Part shown: one piece after another, positions 39,629 through 51,867 of the stretch | How positions within the stretch are numbered: position 1 is the first letter of the stretch | How the letters are laid out: each line of letters starts with the position of its first letter | From: Paulinella micropora | Lineage: Eukaryota > Cercozoa > Imbricatea > Euglyphida > Paulinellidae | Assembly (NCBI GenBank): GCA_019918135.1 | Contig: WBZZ01005655.1 | Location: 62,001-126,000 of the forward strand | Direction of reading: 5' to 3' | Length of the DNA: 64,000 nt | The notes under the pieces: generated by a model | The model's input: only the letters and a program-made list of their open reading frames with translations | Told to the model about the DNA's origin: nothing | Database searches by the model: none | Translations under genes and position numbers: made by a program

Positions 39629-40976
39629 CCCTGAAAGGTGTTGGAGAAGGGGATGGGGCTTTGGGGCGAGGGGAAAAATGAAAATTTTGTACCCCACCCC
39701 CCCCCCCCCACCCCCACCATTTCCACACCACTGTTGGAATAAATCATGGTTTGTCGGAACGAGGAGGAGTTCGGAGCTCATATTTGCAGGGTGGCTAGCC
39801 CCAGACTCGATCTTGGTGCTGATATGATTTTTGTGGAATTCACGCAAATATTTGCGTTAGGGCAGTGTCCTGAATGCTAAAATTCCTTCTTTTTCGCACC
39901 CCAAGCGGAATAAATCATAGTTTGTGTGAACCAGGAGGAGTTGCGAGCTCATATTGACAGGGTGGCTAGCCCCAGACTCGATTTTGATGCTGGTGCAATT
40001 TTTTTTGGAATTCACGCAAATATTTGCGTTAGGGGAGTGTCCTGAATGCCAAAATTCCTTGTTTTTTTGGCCTATTTTCTGCACCCTCGTCGGAATAAAT
40101 CATGGTTTGTGTGAACCAGGAGGAGTTGGAAGCTCATATTGACAGGGTGGCTAGCCCCAGACTCGATGTTCATGCTGATATAGTTTTTTAGGAATTCACG
40201 CAAATATTTTCGTTATGGAGTGTCCTGAATGCCAAAGTTCCTTGTTTTTTGGGAGTAATTGCCGGTACCTCGGGCAATTGAACGTACCCTGTCGACGGGG
40301 CAGGGGGGGGGTCCGAGGGGCCCTCCCCCCCGCAACCCAAGCCCTGCAATTGCACGTACCCGTTTTGGTCGCGGGTGGCACCCAAACCAGAAAATTCAAG
40401 TCTTTTCGCCACCAGGCGCCGTTTGCGCACACCAGAGGGATTTAGCGGCTGATATTTGGTTATCTGACACTTCTTGATGAGCTCTCTTCGAAAATATATT
40501 AAATGTTGCGCCGGGTGGCATACAAACCGGAAAATTGAGGTTTTGCCACCAGGCGCCGTTTGCGCACATCAGAGGGAGTTTGAGGCTGATGTTTTGTGTA
40601 CCAAACACCTCTCGGTGCGCTCTCTTCGGAGATCCAAAAGTTTTGGTGCCGGATGGCACAAAAATCAGAGATGTCAGGTTTTTGTGCCACAAGGGCTTAC
40701 ACTTGCGTTCTTCTGGTACCTCCGGGCATTGAACGTACCCTGTCGACGGGGAAGGGGGGGTCAGGGGGGCACTCCCCCCGGGAACCCCAGCCCGCGTACC
40801 TTCTGCCATTGAGGTCTGTCGACCAAGGAAAGGGGGCCCGGGGGGGCCTCGCCCCGGGAACCTAGCCCCGCATTTGTACGTACCTGATACGCCAAAATGA
40901 ATGGCTGAGAATGTTCCAAGGCTCCAAAGTTGTGCCAGAAGAGTTGAGAGGCAGGTCCTGGACATGTGTCTCCATA
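39629..40976 (+). repeat. Family D copy 2, truncated
   Basis: Same opening and both monomer types, plus a further block with CACCAGAGGGA and GAGCTCTCTTCG. It ends in LINE-A-like 3' sequence instead of the usual D end. Confidence 0.7.
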
Positions 40977-41027
40977 TAGGCTTCTTCAGACTATGACATC
41001 AGATCCAGGTCCTGGACATGTGCCTCC
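40977..41027 (-). repeat. LINE-A 3' end fragment
   Basis: About 51 bp (GCTTCTTCAGACTATGACAT... GGACATGTGCCTCCAT), followed by AAT repeats. The same 3' end occurs in LINE-A at 51855-51905. Confidence 0.75.
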
Positions 41028-41058
<31 letters not shown>

Positions 41059-41062
41059 TAAT

Positions 41063-41264
41063 AGTGCTTCTCTGTCAATGGCTGATGCATTTCTGCACAT
41101 GCGCCTCCATCGTCTCACCCCGTGAGGGGAGTACGAAGAATTGACGATAGGCTCTAATGACACCCCCGCAAGGGCAGTTCCAACACTTCCAGACGGACCG
41201 GTATGTTCAATGAAAATACTGGTGGCACCGACGGGAATCGAACTGGCGACAGGGCCCAGATGGT
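41063..41264 (-). mobile_element. SINE copy 6, 5'-truncated in the tRNA head
   Basis: Head lost beyond AGATGGTA, i.e. missing the A box; (AAT)n directly at the break. Confidence 0.85.
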
Positions 41265-41265
41265 A

Positions 41266-41299
<34 letters not shown>

Positions 41300-41485
41300 T
41301 GTATGTATGTATGTATCGTCTGCCAATTGCTGAGCCAAAAGGCCATGTGCATCCAGTCCTCCATTCCATAAGGAAAGTCTCCACACCAATCGGTGGAATA
41401 AAGGAAGTGACGGCATAGAACATTACTCTAGGAGCTTTATACCAATCAGCCCGTTGAAAAGGACCAATGGCCTATGTACTCCCTA
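41300..41485 (-). repeat. Family B copy 1
   Basis: A unit of about 170 bp between (AAT)n runs: CTGCCAATTGCTGAGCC, CCATGTGCATCCAGTCC, then GGTGGAATAAAGGAAGTGAC to TATGTACTCCCTAA. Here preceded by (GTAT)n. Confidence 0.8.
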
Positions 41486-41510
41486 AATAATAATAATAAT
41501 AATAATAATA

Positions 41511-41741
41511 GTGCTTCTCTGTCAATGGCTGATGCATTTCTGCACATGCGCCTCCATCGTCTCACCCGTGAGGGGAGTACGAAGAATTGACGATAAGCTC
41601 TAATGACACCCCCGCAAGGGCAGTTCCAACACTTCCAGACGGACCGGTATGTTCAATGAAAATACTGGTGGCACCGACGGGAATCGAACTGGCGACAGGG
41701 CCCAGATGGTAGAACTTGACCACTGGGCTATCACGGTGTCC
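41511..41741 (-). mobile_element. SINE copy 7
   Basis: Full-length short form. Confidence 0.85.
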
Positions 41742-41775
<34 letters not shown>

Positions 41776-41779
41776 TAAT

Positions 41780-41966
41780 ATGCATGTATGTATGTATCGT
41801 CTGCCAATTGCTGAGCCAAAAGGCCATGTGCATCCAGTCCTCCATTCCATAAGGAAAGTCTCCACACCAATCGGTGGAATAAAGGAAGTGACGGCATAGA
41901 ACATTTCTCTTGGAGCTTTATACCAATCAGTCCATGGAAAGGGACCGATGGCCTTTGTACTCCCTA
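41780..41966 (-). repeat. Family B copy 2
   Basis: As copy 1, with a (GTAT)n lead and a few base differences. Confidence 0.8.
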
Positions 41967-42001
41967 AATAAAATAATAATAATAATAATAATAATAATAA
42001 T

Positions 42002-43257
42002 CCCTGAAAGGTGTTGGAGAAGGGGTGGGGGGTTTGGGGCGAGGCGGAAAATGCAAATTTGTGTACCCCCCCCCCCCCCTTGGGGCAAATCGGCACCCCT
42101 GTCGGAATAAATCATGGTTTGTGGGAACCAGGAGGAGTTGGGCGCTCATATTGGCAGGGTGGCTAGCCCCAGGCTCGATGTTGATGCTGGTATAATTTTT
42201 TTGAAATTCACGCAAATATTTGCGTTAGGAGTGTCCTGAATGCCAAATTTCCTTGTTTTTCCGCACCCCTATCGGAATAAATCATGGTTTGTGAGAACCA
42301 GGAGGAGTTGGGAGCTCATATTTGCAGGGTGGCTAGCCCCAGACTCGATCTTGATGCTGGTGCAATTTTTTTTGGAATTCACGCAAATGTTTGCGTTAGG
42401 GGAGTGTCCTGAATGCCAAAGTTCCTTGTTTTTTTTAGCCTATTTTCTGCTCTCCCATCGGAATAAATCATGGTTTGTGGGAACCTGGGGAGTTGGGAGC
42501 TCATATTGGCAGGGTGGTTAGCAGCAGACTCGATGTTGTTGCTCATATAGTTTTTAGGAATTCACGCAAATATTTTCGTTAGGGGAATGTCTAAATACCA
42601 AATTTCCTTGTTTTGTAGCAGTTCTTGCCGGTGCCTCCGGCAATTGAAGGTACCCTGTCGACGGGCCAGGGGGGGTCCGGGGGGCCCTCCCCCCGGGAAC
42701 CCCAGGCCGACAATTGTACGTACCCGTTTATTCGCGGGTGGCACGCACACCAGAAAATTGAGGTCTTGTGCCACCAGCCGCCGTTTGCGCACACCAGAGG
42801 GAGTTAGCGGCTGATGTTTGGTGTATCTGACTTTTTTGATGAGCTCTCTTCGAAAACATAAAAAATTGTGGCGCGGGTGGCATGCACACCGGAAAAGTGA
42901 GGTTTTTGCGCCACCAGGCGCCGTTTGCGGTCACCAGAGGGAGTTTGAGGCTGATGTTTGGTGTACCCAACAGTGCGCTCTCTTCGGAGATAAAAAAGTT
43001 TTGGTGGCGGGTGGCACAAAAACCAGAGATTTTTAGGTTTTGTGCCACCAGAGCTTACACTTCCGTTCTGCTGGTACCTCCGGCAATTGAACGTACCCTG
43101 TCGACGGGAAAGGAGGGGACCGGGGGGCTCTCCCCCCGGGAACCCTAGCCCGGGGGGGAAGGGGTGTGTGTGTGTGTGTGTTTGGAAGGGGGGGGGGGGG
43201 GGGGGTGTGCGCGAAGCGCACCGCAAACCATCCTTTCAGGTGTTGGCGCAGCCCCTA
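42002..43257 (+). repeat. Family D copy 3
   Basis: Both D termini present; three palindrome monomers and three to four GC-rich monomers. Long C and G homopolymers near 42067 and 43187, and a (GT)n run near 43164. Confidence 0.75.
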
Positions 43258-43299
43258 ATAATAATAATAATAATAATAATAATAGTAATAATAATAATA

Positions 43300-43530
43300 G
43301 TGCTTCTCTGTCAATGGCTGATGCAAATCTGCACATGCGCATCCATCGTCTCACCCGTGAGGGGAGTACGAAGAATTGACGATAGGCTCTAATGACACCC
43401 TCGCAAGGGCAGTTCCAACACTTCCAGACGGACCGGTATGTTCAATGAAAATACTGGTGGCACCGACGGGAATCGAACTGGTGACAGGGCCCAGATGGTA
43501 GAACTTGACCACTGGGCTATCACGGTGTCC
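43300..43530 (-). mobile_element. SINE copy 8
   Basis: Full-length short form. Confidence 0.85.
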
Positions 43531-43587
<57 letters not shown>

Positions 43588-43823
43588 GTGCTTCTCTGTC
43601 AATGGCTGATGCATTTCTGCACATGCGCCTCCATCGTCTCACCCGTGAGGGGAGTACGAAGAATTGACGATAAGCTCTAATGACACCCCCGCAAGGGCAG
43701 TTCCAACACTTCCAGACGGGCCGGTATGTTCAATGAAAATACTGGTCCAGAAATAGACCGGTATGTTCAATGAAAATACTGGTCCAGAAATAGACCGGTA
43801 TGTTCAATGAAAATACTGGTGGC
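43588..43823 (-). mobile_element. SINE copy 9, 5'-truncated, tRNA head absent
   Basis: Three tandem body units (ATGTTCAATGAAAATACTGG); the break at GGTGGC meets (AAT)n directly. Confidence 0.85.
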
Positions 43824-43881
<58 letters not shown>

Positions 43882-44053
43882 GTGTATCTCCTGCCAATTG
43901 CTGAGCCAAAAGGCCGTGTGCATCCAGTCCTCCATTCCATAAGGAAAGTCTCCACACCAATCGGTGGAATAAAGGAAGTGACGGCATAGAACATTACTCT
44001 AGGAGCTTTATACCAATCAGCCCATGGAAAGGACCGATGGCCTATGTACTCCC

Positions 44054-44055
<2 letters not shown>
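43882..44055 (-). repeat. Family B copy 3
   Basis: Full unit between (AAT)n runs. Confidence 0.8.
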
Positions 44056-44106
<51 letters not shown>

Positions 44107-44400
44107 GAGTTATCAGTCAATCGGCCTTTGATCCTGTCGGACATGTGCCTCCATTGGTCTCACGGGGCCGTTCGATGGCGCGGCTCCGCTCCAAAGATTC
44201 GACTGGCGGTGCAATGTGTGAGTGAGTGTGCTGTGCATGTGCAAGTGTATGCGGGTGCAAGGGTTGAGAGGGGTTATCTGCCGGGAAGAAGTCGGCGACG
44301 CTGCGCTGACCTCCACCTACAACAGATCTAGCCAAACACTCCACCTGTCTAGGCCGCCCCCTCCTCCTCCTACCCGCCCCCTGCTCGACCGTGAGGTCGA

Positions 44401-45009
44401 TCACCTCCTCCTCCTCCTCTGCCCCCTCAGCCTCCCTGACCTGCGCCCCCATATCCTCCCACTCCCCCAGATGGTGGCAACAAACCTCCCTAACTCCACC
44501 TCAACCTCCTCTGGGATAGGGGTAAACATAACCCCAAGCATGGCCGCCATCTTCTCCTCCTCCCCCTTAAGCCACTCCTCCTTGAATAGCCTCACCTCCT
44601 CCTCCGCTGCCCGCAACTCCCTTTGATAGAGCCCCCGTCTATTCAGCATGAGGGGCTGCTGGGCTTGCGCCTCATCCATAATGAACAGCGCATCACGAGA
44701 GCTTGCAAACGCAGGGCAATGCAGCAGAAAGTGACGTAACGACTCGTTAACCTCAACGCCACACAGGGCGAAGCAGCTGGAGCAGTCCGGCGAGCATGAG
44801 CCTAATTTGGATCGGTAGAGACGAAGGCGATTGTTGCAGCTTAACAATCGCCTCCTGATAAGGTTGTGACTTCCCCCCTCCAGCGCCCGCCAACGTGGAA
44901 AAGCAGAGTGGGAGGATATCTGGCTAAGCAGCACCCTAAGCCCATCAGTGGGGTTCGTTGGCCGCTTCCAACCAGCTACCTCCTGCCGGACAGACCACTG
45001 CTTTACCAC
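44401..45009 (-). pseudogene. LINE-B C-terminal domain
   Basis: 202 codons. It includes the conserved NLIRRRLLSCNNRLRLYRSK block and a CX2C...HX4C zinc cluster (CSSCFALCGVEVNESLRHFLLHC region), as at the end of many LINE ORF2 proteins. It is separated from the RT fragment by frame breaks at 45010-45578. Confidence 0.75.
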
Positions 45010-45578
45010 CTCGTTCCAGTTCGCCAGGGCGTTTGCCAGTCCTTATCGTCTACCGTGCCATCTTCGTTCACAACAAGCCCTCTCGGAGCCTGTGATCTGA
45101 TAAGATCAAACTTTCCGCGTCTTCCTTCCATTTGCATCGACCCGTGCTATAGAGCGTTAACACGTAGCGCCCTAGCAACTTAAGCCCTTGGCAAGGATAC
45201 TAAAGCTCGGCGTGCGACCTAAACCCCTGGTGATGTGGCCGCTAGCGCGCGCGCCGACACCCAAAATGACCCGCAAAGGAGCTGCTAGAGCGCCCTCCAG
45301 CTTACCCAGCTGGCTGGTAGATCCCAAAAAGCCGATGCGTAGAGCAACTTTGCGCCGACCATTTGCTGCCAATTCATCAGCCGAAGACGCGCTGGAACTT
45401 CGTGGGCAATCCAGAGGGGGTAGTAGGCCGCCGTTCCTGCTACGGTGACTTCCGTCGCTCGTTTCGCTTGCGGTTTATCGGAGAGGGTGTCCGTCAGCAG
45501 AACTCCCAGGTATTTGTATTGGTCGGTGACGTTTAGGACCTTCCCCCGGAACAGTATGCACGGTGGAGACTTTTTGGA

Positions 45579-45875
45579 CTAGGCGTGCCTGTAGATCGGC
45601 ATGACTTCTGTTTTGCCAGGCTTCAGGTTGATTTTGAGCCGATAGTCCTCTACGAATTCCGCCACGACATTCACCATTTGCTGTACTTCCGTGACACTAT
45701 GCGCAATATCCGCCACGTCATCGGCGTAAAGCAAGGTCCGTACGTCTTCAATGCGGTTGAGGTCCTCGATCTGTAGCTCTTTCGCGATGGGGACCGTTAA
45801 CTCATCCATGAAGACGTTGAACAGCGACGGTGACAACGGCGACCCTTGCTGAACTCCCATCTCTTCCAGCACCAC
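45579..45875 (-). pseudogene. LINE-B reverse transcriptase fragment
   Basis: 98 codons with the Q-G-S-P-L-S-P block, YADD catalytic motif and NLKPGKTEVMPIY. It lacks everything N-terminal. Close relative of LINE-A RT. Confidence 0.8.
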
Positions 45876-45883
45876 AATTGAAG

Positions 45884-45899
45884 TTAGGGTTAGGGTTAG
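45884..45899 (+). repeat. Telomere-like run (TTAGGG)2.7
   Basis: TTAGGGTTAGGGTTAG lies between the 5' truncation of LINE-B and the next (AAT)n tract. Confidence 0.7.
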
Positions 45900-45948
<49 letters not shown>

Positions 45949-46567
45949 TATATATTGACCTGTCATGGCTGAGCCCGAGGGCCATGCGTGGCCTCGACCC
46001 AACAGGGACTACAGTGAGTATGTTGGGGAGGGAAGAGTGACTCTAACCATCCTGCATAGAAGGCCCCAAAAGGAAGTCCCTACTACCCGCACAGTGTCGG
46101 GTACCTTGCAGGAAATCAACTACAAATGATTGATCTTCCCCGCGTGAGAGCTCCACGAGACTGGGTAGGTCCCGCATGGAGGTACTCACAGGGGTAGCAG
46201 ACATTTCATGCGGTCTGCCAGCGCATGAGGACGTTTTGTGGTAAGTATCTGGGACGCCTCGAAACCCGTCACCACCCCAAGATCGCGGAATGTAAATACC
46301 CCTTTGATCCCACGTGGTGTATGTCTTATAAAAAACAACACAACGACATGGCCTCGGAACCAACACAACAACATAGCCTCGGAACCCACATCGACATAGC
46401 CTCGGAACCCACACAACAGAGCCTCGGAACCAACACAACAACATAGCCTCGGAACCAACACAACAACATAGCCTCGGAGCCAACACAACGACATAGCCTC
46501 GAAACCAGTGGGAAGAGGCCCAACCACCTCCTCTTCCCGTGGGGTGCCATACTGTGCACCCCTCCAT
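45949..46567 (-). repeat. Family C copy 1
   Basis: About 620 bp between (AAT)n runs. On minus it ends GATGGAGGCRCATG-like...CTCAGCCATGACAGGTCA, TATATAT, (ATT)n. The 5' half is a 24-25 bp minisatellite (CCTCGGAACCAACACAACAA unit, 46335-46505). No real gene. Confidence 0.8.
46335..46505 (-). repeat. 24-25 bp minisatellite in family C copy 1
   Basis: About seven units of the type ACATAGCCTCGGAACCAACA. It yields spurious Cys/Val/Gly-rich open frames. Confidence 0.85.
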
Positions 46568-46580
46568 AATAATAATAATA

Positions 46581-46845
46581 GTGCTTCTCTGTCAATGGCT
46601 GATGCATTTCTGCACATGCGCCTCCATCGTCTCACCCGTGAGGGGAGTACGAAGAATTGACGATAGGCTCTAATGACACCCCCGCAAGGGCAGTTCCAAC
46701 ACTTCCAGACGGACCGGTATGTTCAATGAAAATACTGGTCCGGACGGACCGTATGTTCAATGAAAATACTGGTGGCACCGACGGGAATCGAACTGGCGAC
46801 AGGGCCCAGATGGTAGAACTTGACCACTGGGCTATCACGGTGTCC
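46581..46845 (-). mobile_element. SINE copy 10
   Basis: Full-length, two body units. Confidence 0.85.
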
Positions 46846-46881
46846 AATAATAATAATAATAATAATAATAATAATTATAAT

Positions 46882-47113
46882 AGTGCTTCTCTGTCAATGG
46901 CTGATGCAAATCTGCACATGCGCCTCCATCGTCTCACCCGTGAGGGGAGTACGAAGAATTGACGATAGGCTCTAATGACACCCCCGCACGGGCAGTTCCA
47001 ACACTTCCAGACGGACCGGTATGTTCAATGAAAATACTGGTGGCACCGACGGGAATCGAACTGGCGACAGGACCCAGATGGTAGAACTTGACCACTGGGC
47101 TATCACGGTGTCC
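46882..47113 (-). mobile_element. SINE copy 11
   Basis: Full-length short form; belongs to the GCAAATCTGCACATG sub-type. Confidence 0.85.
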
Positions 47114-47140
47114 ATAATAATAATAATAATAATGATAATA

Positions 47141-47371
47141 GTGCTTCTCTGTCAATGGCTGATGCAAATCTGCACATGCGCCTCCATCGTCTCACCCGTG
47201 AGGGGAGTACCAAGAATTGACGATAGGCTCTAATGACACCCCCGCAAGGGCAGTTCCAACACTTCCAGACGGACCGGTATGTTCAATGAAAATACTGGTG
47301 GCACCGACGGGAATCGAACTGGCGACAGGGCCCAGATGGTAGAACTTGACCACTGGGCTATCACGGTGTCC
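47141..47371 (-). mobile_element. SINE copy 12
   Basis: Full-length short form, GCAAATCTGCACATG sub-type. Confidence 0.85.
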
Positions 47372-47390
47372 ATAATAATGATAATAATAA

Positions 47391-48321
47391 CTAGGGGCTG
47401 CGCCAACACCTGAAAGGATGGTTTGCGGTGCGCTTAGCGCAACCACCCCCCCCCCCCCCCCCCTCGGGCTGGGGTTCCCGGGGGCAGGGCCCCCCGGACC
47501 TCCCCCTTTCCCGTCGACAGGGTACGTTCAATTGCCGGAGAGCGCCTGGTGGGACAAGACCTCAATTTTCTGGTGTGGGTGCCACCCGCGACCAAAACGG
47601 GTACGTACAATTGTCGGGCTGCGGTTCCCGGGGGGAGGGCCCCCGGATTCCCCTGCCCCGTCGACAGGGTACGTTCAATTGCCGGAGGCACCGGCAAGTA
47701 CTGCTAAAAAAAAGGAAATTTGGTATTCAGCACGCTCCCCTAGCGCAAATATTTGCGTGAATTCCAAAAAAATTAAGCCAGCATCAAGATCGAGTCTGCT
47801 GCTAACCACCCTGCCAATATGAGCTCCCAAATCCTCCTGGTTCACACAAACCATGATTTATTCCGATGGGAGAGCAGAAAATAGGCCAAAAAAACAAGGA
47901 ATTTTGGCGTTCAGGACACTCCCTAACGCAAATATTTGCGTGAACTCCAATGAAACTATATCAGCATCGCCATCGAGTCTGCGGCTAGTCACCCTGTCAA
48001 TATGAGCTCCCAACTCCTCCTGGTTCACACAAACCATGATTTATTCCGATTGGAGTGCAAAAAAAAACAAGGAAATTTGGCATTCAGGACACTGCCCTAA
48101 CGCAAAAATTTGCGTGAATTCGAAAAAATTTATATCAGCATCGAGATCGAGTCTGGGGCTAGCCACCCTGCCAATATGAGCTCCCAACTCCTCCTGATTC
48201 CCACAAACCATGATTTATTCCGACAGGGGTGCGGAAATGGAGGGTGGGGGGGGGGGGTACACAATTTTCATTTTCCCCCTCCCCCCAAACCCCCAACCCC
48301 CTTGACCAACACCTTTCAAGG
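47391..48321 (-). repeat. Family D copy 4
   Basis: Reverse orientation: CTAGGGGCTGCGCCAACACC at the left, CCAACACCTTTCA at the right; three palindrome monomers. Confidence 0.75.
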
Positions 48322-48330
48322 ATGATGATG

Positions 48331-48362
<32 letters not shown>

Positions 48363-48363
<1 letters not shown>

Positions 48364-48594
48364 GTGCTTCTCTGTCAATGGCTGATGCATTTCTGCACAT
48401 GCGCCTCCATCGTCTCACCCGTGAGGGGAGTACGAAGAATTGACGATAAGCTCTAATGACACCCCCGCAAGGGCAGTTCCAACACTTCCAGACAGACCGG
48501 TATGTTCAATGAAAATACTGGTGGCACCGACGGGAATCGAACTGGCGACAGGGCCCAGATGGTAGAACTTGACCACTGGGCTATCACGGTGTCC
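48363..48594 (-). mobile_element. SINE copy 13
   Basis: Full-length short form. Confidence 0.85.
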
Positions 48595-48628
48595 AATAAT
48601 AATAATAATAATAATAATAATTATAATA

Positions 48629-48869
48629 GTGCTTCTCAGTCAATGGCGAATGCATTTCTGCACATGTGCCTCCATCGTCTCACCCGCGAGGGGAGTACGA
48701 AGATTTGACGATAGGCTCTACTGACACCCCCGCAAGGCAGCTCCAAGCCTTCCAGACAGACCAATACTTTCAAAGAAAATATCCTTTGAAAATACTGGCA
48801 CCGACGGGAATCGAAATGGCGACAGGTCCCAGATGGTAGACCTTAACCACTGGGCTATCGCGGTGCCAC
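48629..48869 (-). mobile_element. SINE copy 14, divergent subfamily
   Basis: The head reads (minus) GGCACCGCGATAGCCCAGTG and ends CCCGTCGGTGCC, so the acceptor-like stem GGCACCG/CGGTGCC is intact. The body has CAAAGGATATTTTCTTTGAA instead of the usual unit. Confidence 0.85.
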
Positions 48870-48902
48870 TAATGATAATACTAATAATAATAATAATAAT
48901 AA

Positions 48903-50268
48903 CGAGGGGCTGCGCCAACACCTGAAAGGATGGTTTGCGGTGCGCTTCGCGCACCCCCCCCCCCCCCCCCCCCCCTCGGGCTGGGTTTCCCGGGTGGAGG
49001 GCCCCCGTCGACAGGGTACGTTCAATTGCCGGAGGTACCAGCAGAACGGAAGTGTAAGCTCTGGTGGCACAAAAACCTTGAATCTCTGGTTTTTGTGCCA
49101 CCGCCAACAAAACTTTTTTATCTCCGAAGAGAGCGCACGCAGAGGTGTCGGGTACACCAAAACATCAGCCTCAAACTCCCTCGGGTGTGCGCAAACGGCG
49201 CCTGGTGGCGCAAAAACCTCGATTTCCCGGTGTATAGGCCACCCGGCGCCACAATTTTATATTTTCGAAGAGAGCTCATCAAGAAGTGTCAGATACACCA
49301 AATAACAGCAGCTAACTCCCTCTGGTGTGCGCAAACAGTTGCTGGTGGCACAAGACATTAATTTTCTGGTGTGGGTGTCACCCGCGACCAAAACTGGTAC
49401 GTGCAATCGCCGGGCTGGGGTTCCCGGGGAAAGTGCCCCCCGGACCCCCGCTTTCCCGTCGACAGGGTACGTTCAATTGCCGGAGGGCGGCTGGTGGGAC
49501 AAGACCTCAATTTTCTGGTGTGGGTGCCACCCGCGACCAAAACGGGTACGTACAATTGTCGGGCTGGGGTTCCCGGGGGGAGGGCCCCCCGGACCCCCCT
49601 TCCCCATCGACAGGGTACGTTCAATTGCCGGAGGCACCGGCAAGTACTGCTAAAAAACAAGGAAATTTGGTATTTAGGACACTCCCCTAACGCAAATATT
49701 TGCGTGAATTCCAAAAAAATTATACCAACATCAAGATCGAGTCTGCTGCTAACCACCCTGCCAATATGAGCTCCCAACTCCTGGTTCACACAAACCATGA
49801 TTTATCCGGTGGGAGAGCAGAAAATAGGCTAAAAAAAACAAGGAATGTTGGCGTTCAGGACACTCCCCTAACGCAAATATTTGCGTGAATTCCAAAAAAA
49901 ATTATATCAGCATCACCATCGAGTCTGCGGCTAGCCACCCTGTCAATATGAGCTCCCAACTCCTCCTGGTTCACACAGACCATGATTTATTCCGACGAAA
50001 GAGCAGAAAATAGGCTAAAAAAACGAAATTTCATTCAGGACACTCGTCTAACGCAAATATTCGCGTGAATTCCACAAAAATCATATCAGCACCAAGATCG
50101 AGTCTGGGCTAGCCCTGCCAATATGAGCTCCCAACTCCTCCTGGTTCCCACAAACCATGATTTATTCCGACAGGGGTGCGGAAATGGAGGGTGGGGGCGG
50201 GGGGGTACGCAATTTTCATTTTCCTCCTCCCCCCAAACCCCCACCCCCTACTCCAACACCTTTCAGGG

Positions 50269-50270
<2 letters not shown>
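48903..50270 (-). repeat. Family D copy 5
   Basis: Both D ends, several GC-rich monomers then three palindrome monomers. Confidence 0.75.
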
Positions 50271-50306
<36 letters not shown>

Positions 50307-50444
50307 GTGCTTCTCTGTCAATGGCTGATGCATTTCTGCACATGCGCCTCCATCGTCTCACCCGTGAGGGGAGTACGAAGAATTGACGATAAGCTCTAAT
50401 GACACCCCCGCAAGGGCAGTTCCAACACTTCCAGACGGGCCGGT
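50307..50444 (-). mobile_element. SINE copy 15, 5'-truncated
   Basis: Only the 3' 138 bp; the break at GGGCCGGT is followed directly by (AAT)n. Confidence 0.85.
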
Positions 50445-50463
50445 AATAATAATAATAATAATA

Positions 50464-50511
50464 GGCTTCCTCAGACTATAGCATCAGATCCAGATCCTGG
50501 ACATGTGCCTC

Positions 50512-50514
<3 letters not shown>
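50464..50514 (-). repeat. LINE-A 3' end fragment
   Basis: 51 bp, (AAT)n on both sides. Confidence 0.8.
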
Positions 50515-50558
<44 letters not shown>

Positions 50559-50705
50559 GTGTATCTCCTGCCAATTGCTGAGCCAAAAGGCCATGTGCAT
50601 CCAGTCCTCCATTCCATAAGGAAAGTCTCCACACCAATCGGTGGAATAAAGGAAGTGACGGCATAGAACATTACTCTAGGAGCTTTATACCAATCAGCCC
50701 ATGGA

Positions 50706-50706
<1 letters not shown>
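50559..50706 (-). repeat. Family B copy 4, truncated
   Basis: Ends at CCCATGGAA, missing the last about 25 bp. Confidence 0.8.
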
Positions 50707-50734
<28 letters not shown>

Positions 50735-50736
<2 letters not shown>

Positions 50737-51199
50737 TATATTGATCTGTCATGGCTGAGCCCGAGGGCCATGCGCCTCCATCCCTCGACCCAACAGGGAC
50801 TACAGTGAGTATGTTGGGGAGGGAAGAGTGACTCTAACCATCCTGCATAGAAGGCCCCAAAAGGAAGTCCCTACTACCCGCACAGTGTCGGGTACCTTGC
50901 AGGAAATCAACTACAAATGATTGATCTTCCCCGCGTGAGAGCTCCACGAGACTGGGTAGGTCCCGCATGGAGGTACTCACAGGGGTAGCAGACATTTCAT
51001 GCGTTCTGCCACGTTTGGCGGTAAGTATCTGGGACGCCTCGAAACCCGTCACCACCCCTAGATCTCGGAATGTATATACCCCTTTGACCCCACGTGGTGT
51101 ATGTCTTATAAAAACAACACAACAACATAGCCTCGGAACCAGTGGGAAGAGGCCCAACCACCTCCCCTTCCCGTGGGGTGCCATACTGTGCACCCCTCC

Positions 51200-51201
<2 letters not shown>
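50735..51201 (-). repeat. Family C copy 2, short form
   Basis: As copy 1 but with the minisatellite contracted to about one unit. Confidence 0.8.
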
Positions 51202-51247
<46 letters not shown>

Positions 51248-51513
51248 GTGCTTCTCTGTCAATGGCTGATGCATTTCTGCACATGCGCCTCCATCGTCTC
51301 ACCCGTGAGGGGAGTACGAAGAATTGACGATAGGCTCTAATGACACCCCCGCAAGGGCAGTTCCAACACTTCCAGACGGACCGGTATGTTCAATGAAAAT
51401 ACTGGTCCGGACGGACCGGTATGTTCAATGAAAATACTGGTGGCACCGACGGGAATCGAACTGGCGACAGGGCCCAAATGGTAGAACTTGACCACTGGGC
51501 TATCACGGTGTCC
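51248..51513 (-). mobile_element. SINE copy 16
   Basis: Full-length, two body units. Confidence 0.85.
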
Positions 51514-51544
51514 AATAATAATAATAATAATAATAATTATAATA

Positions 51545-51813
51545 GTGCTTCTCTGTCAATGGCTGATGCATTTCTGCACATGCGCCTCCATCGTCTCACC
51601 CGTGAGGGGAGTACGAAGAATTGACGATAAGCTCTAATGACACCCCCGCAAGGGCAGTTCCAAACACTTCCAGACGGGCCGGTATGTTCAATGAAAATAC
51701 TGGTCCAGAAATAGACCGGTATGTTCAATGAAAATACTGGTGGCACCGACGGGAATCGAACTGGCGACAGGGCCCAGCTGGTAGAACTTGACCACTGGGC
51801 TATCACGGTGTCC
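51545..51813 (-). mobile_element. SINE copy 17
   Basis: Full-length, two body units. Confidence 0.85.
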
Positions 51814-51855
<42 letters not shown>

Positions 51856-51867
51856 GGCTTCCTCAGA

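Larger units (their letters stand above)
44104..45883 (-). mobile_element. LINE-B, 5'-truncated non-LTR retrotransposon
   Basis: Minus strand. RT fragment with GVQQGSPLSPSLFN and LLYADDVADIAHS (45875-45579), then, after breaks, the C-terminal domain 45009-44401 (LLSCNNRLRLYRSKL, CALCGVEVNESLRHFLLHC). The 3' end AATGGAGGCACATGTCCGAC... is followed by (ATT)n. The 5' break at about 45883 abuts a short TTAGGG run. Confidence 0.85.

Noticed and set aside
38362..40976. Coding potential in family D GC-rich monomers
   Set aside because: Open in several frames on both strands because of tandem repetition; products are Pro/Gly-rich and inconsistent between copies.
46043..46635. Cys/Val/Gly-rich long open frames in family C (also at 61140-61891)
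   Set aside because: They are read from a 24-25 bp minisatellite and shift content with frame; no gene signature.
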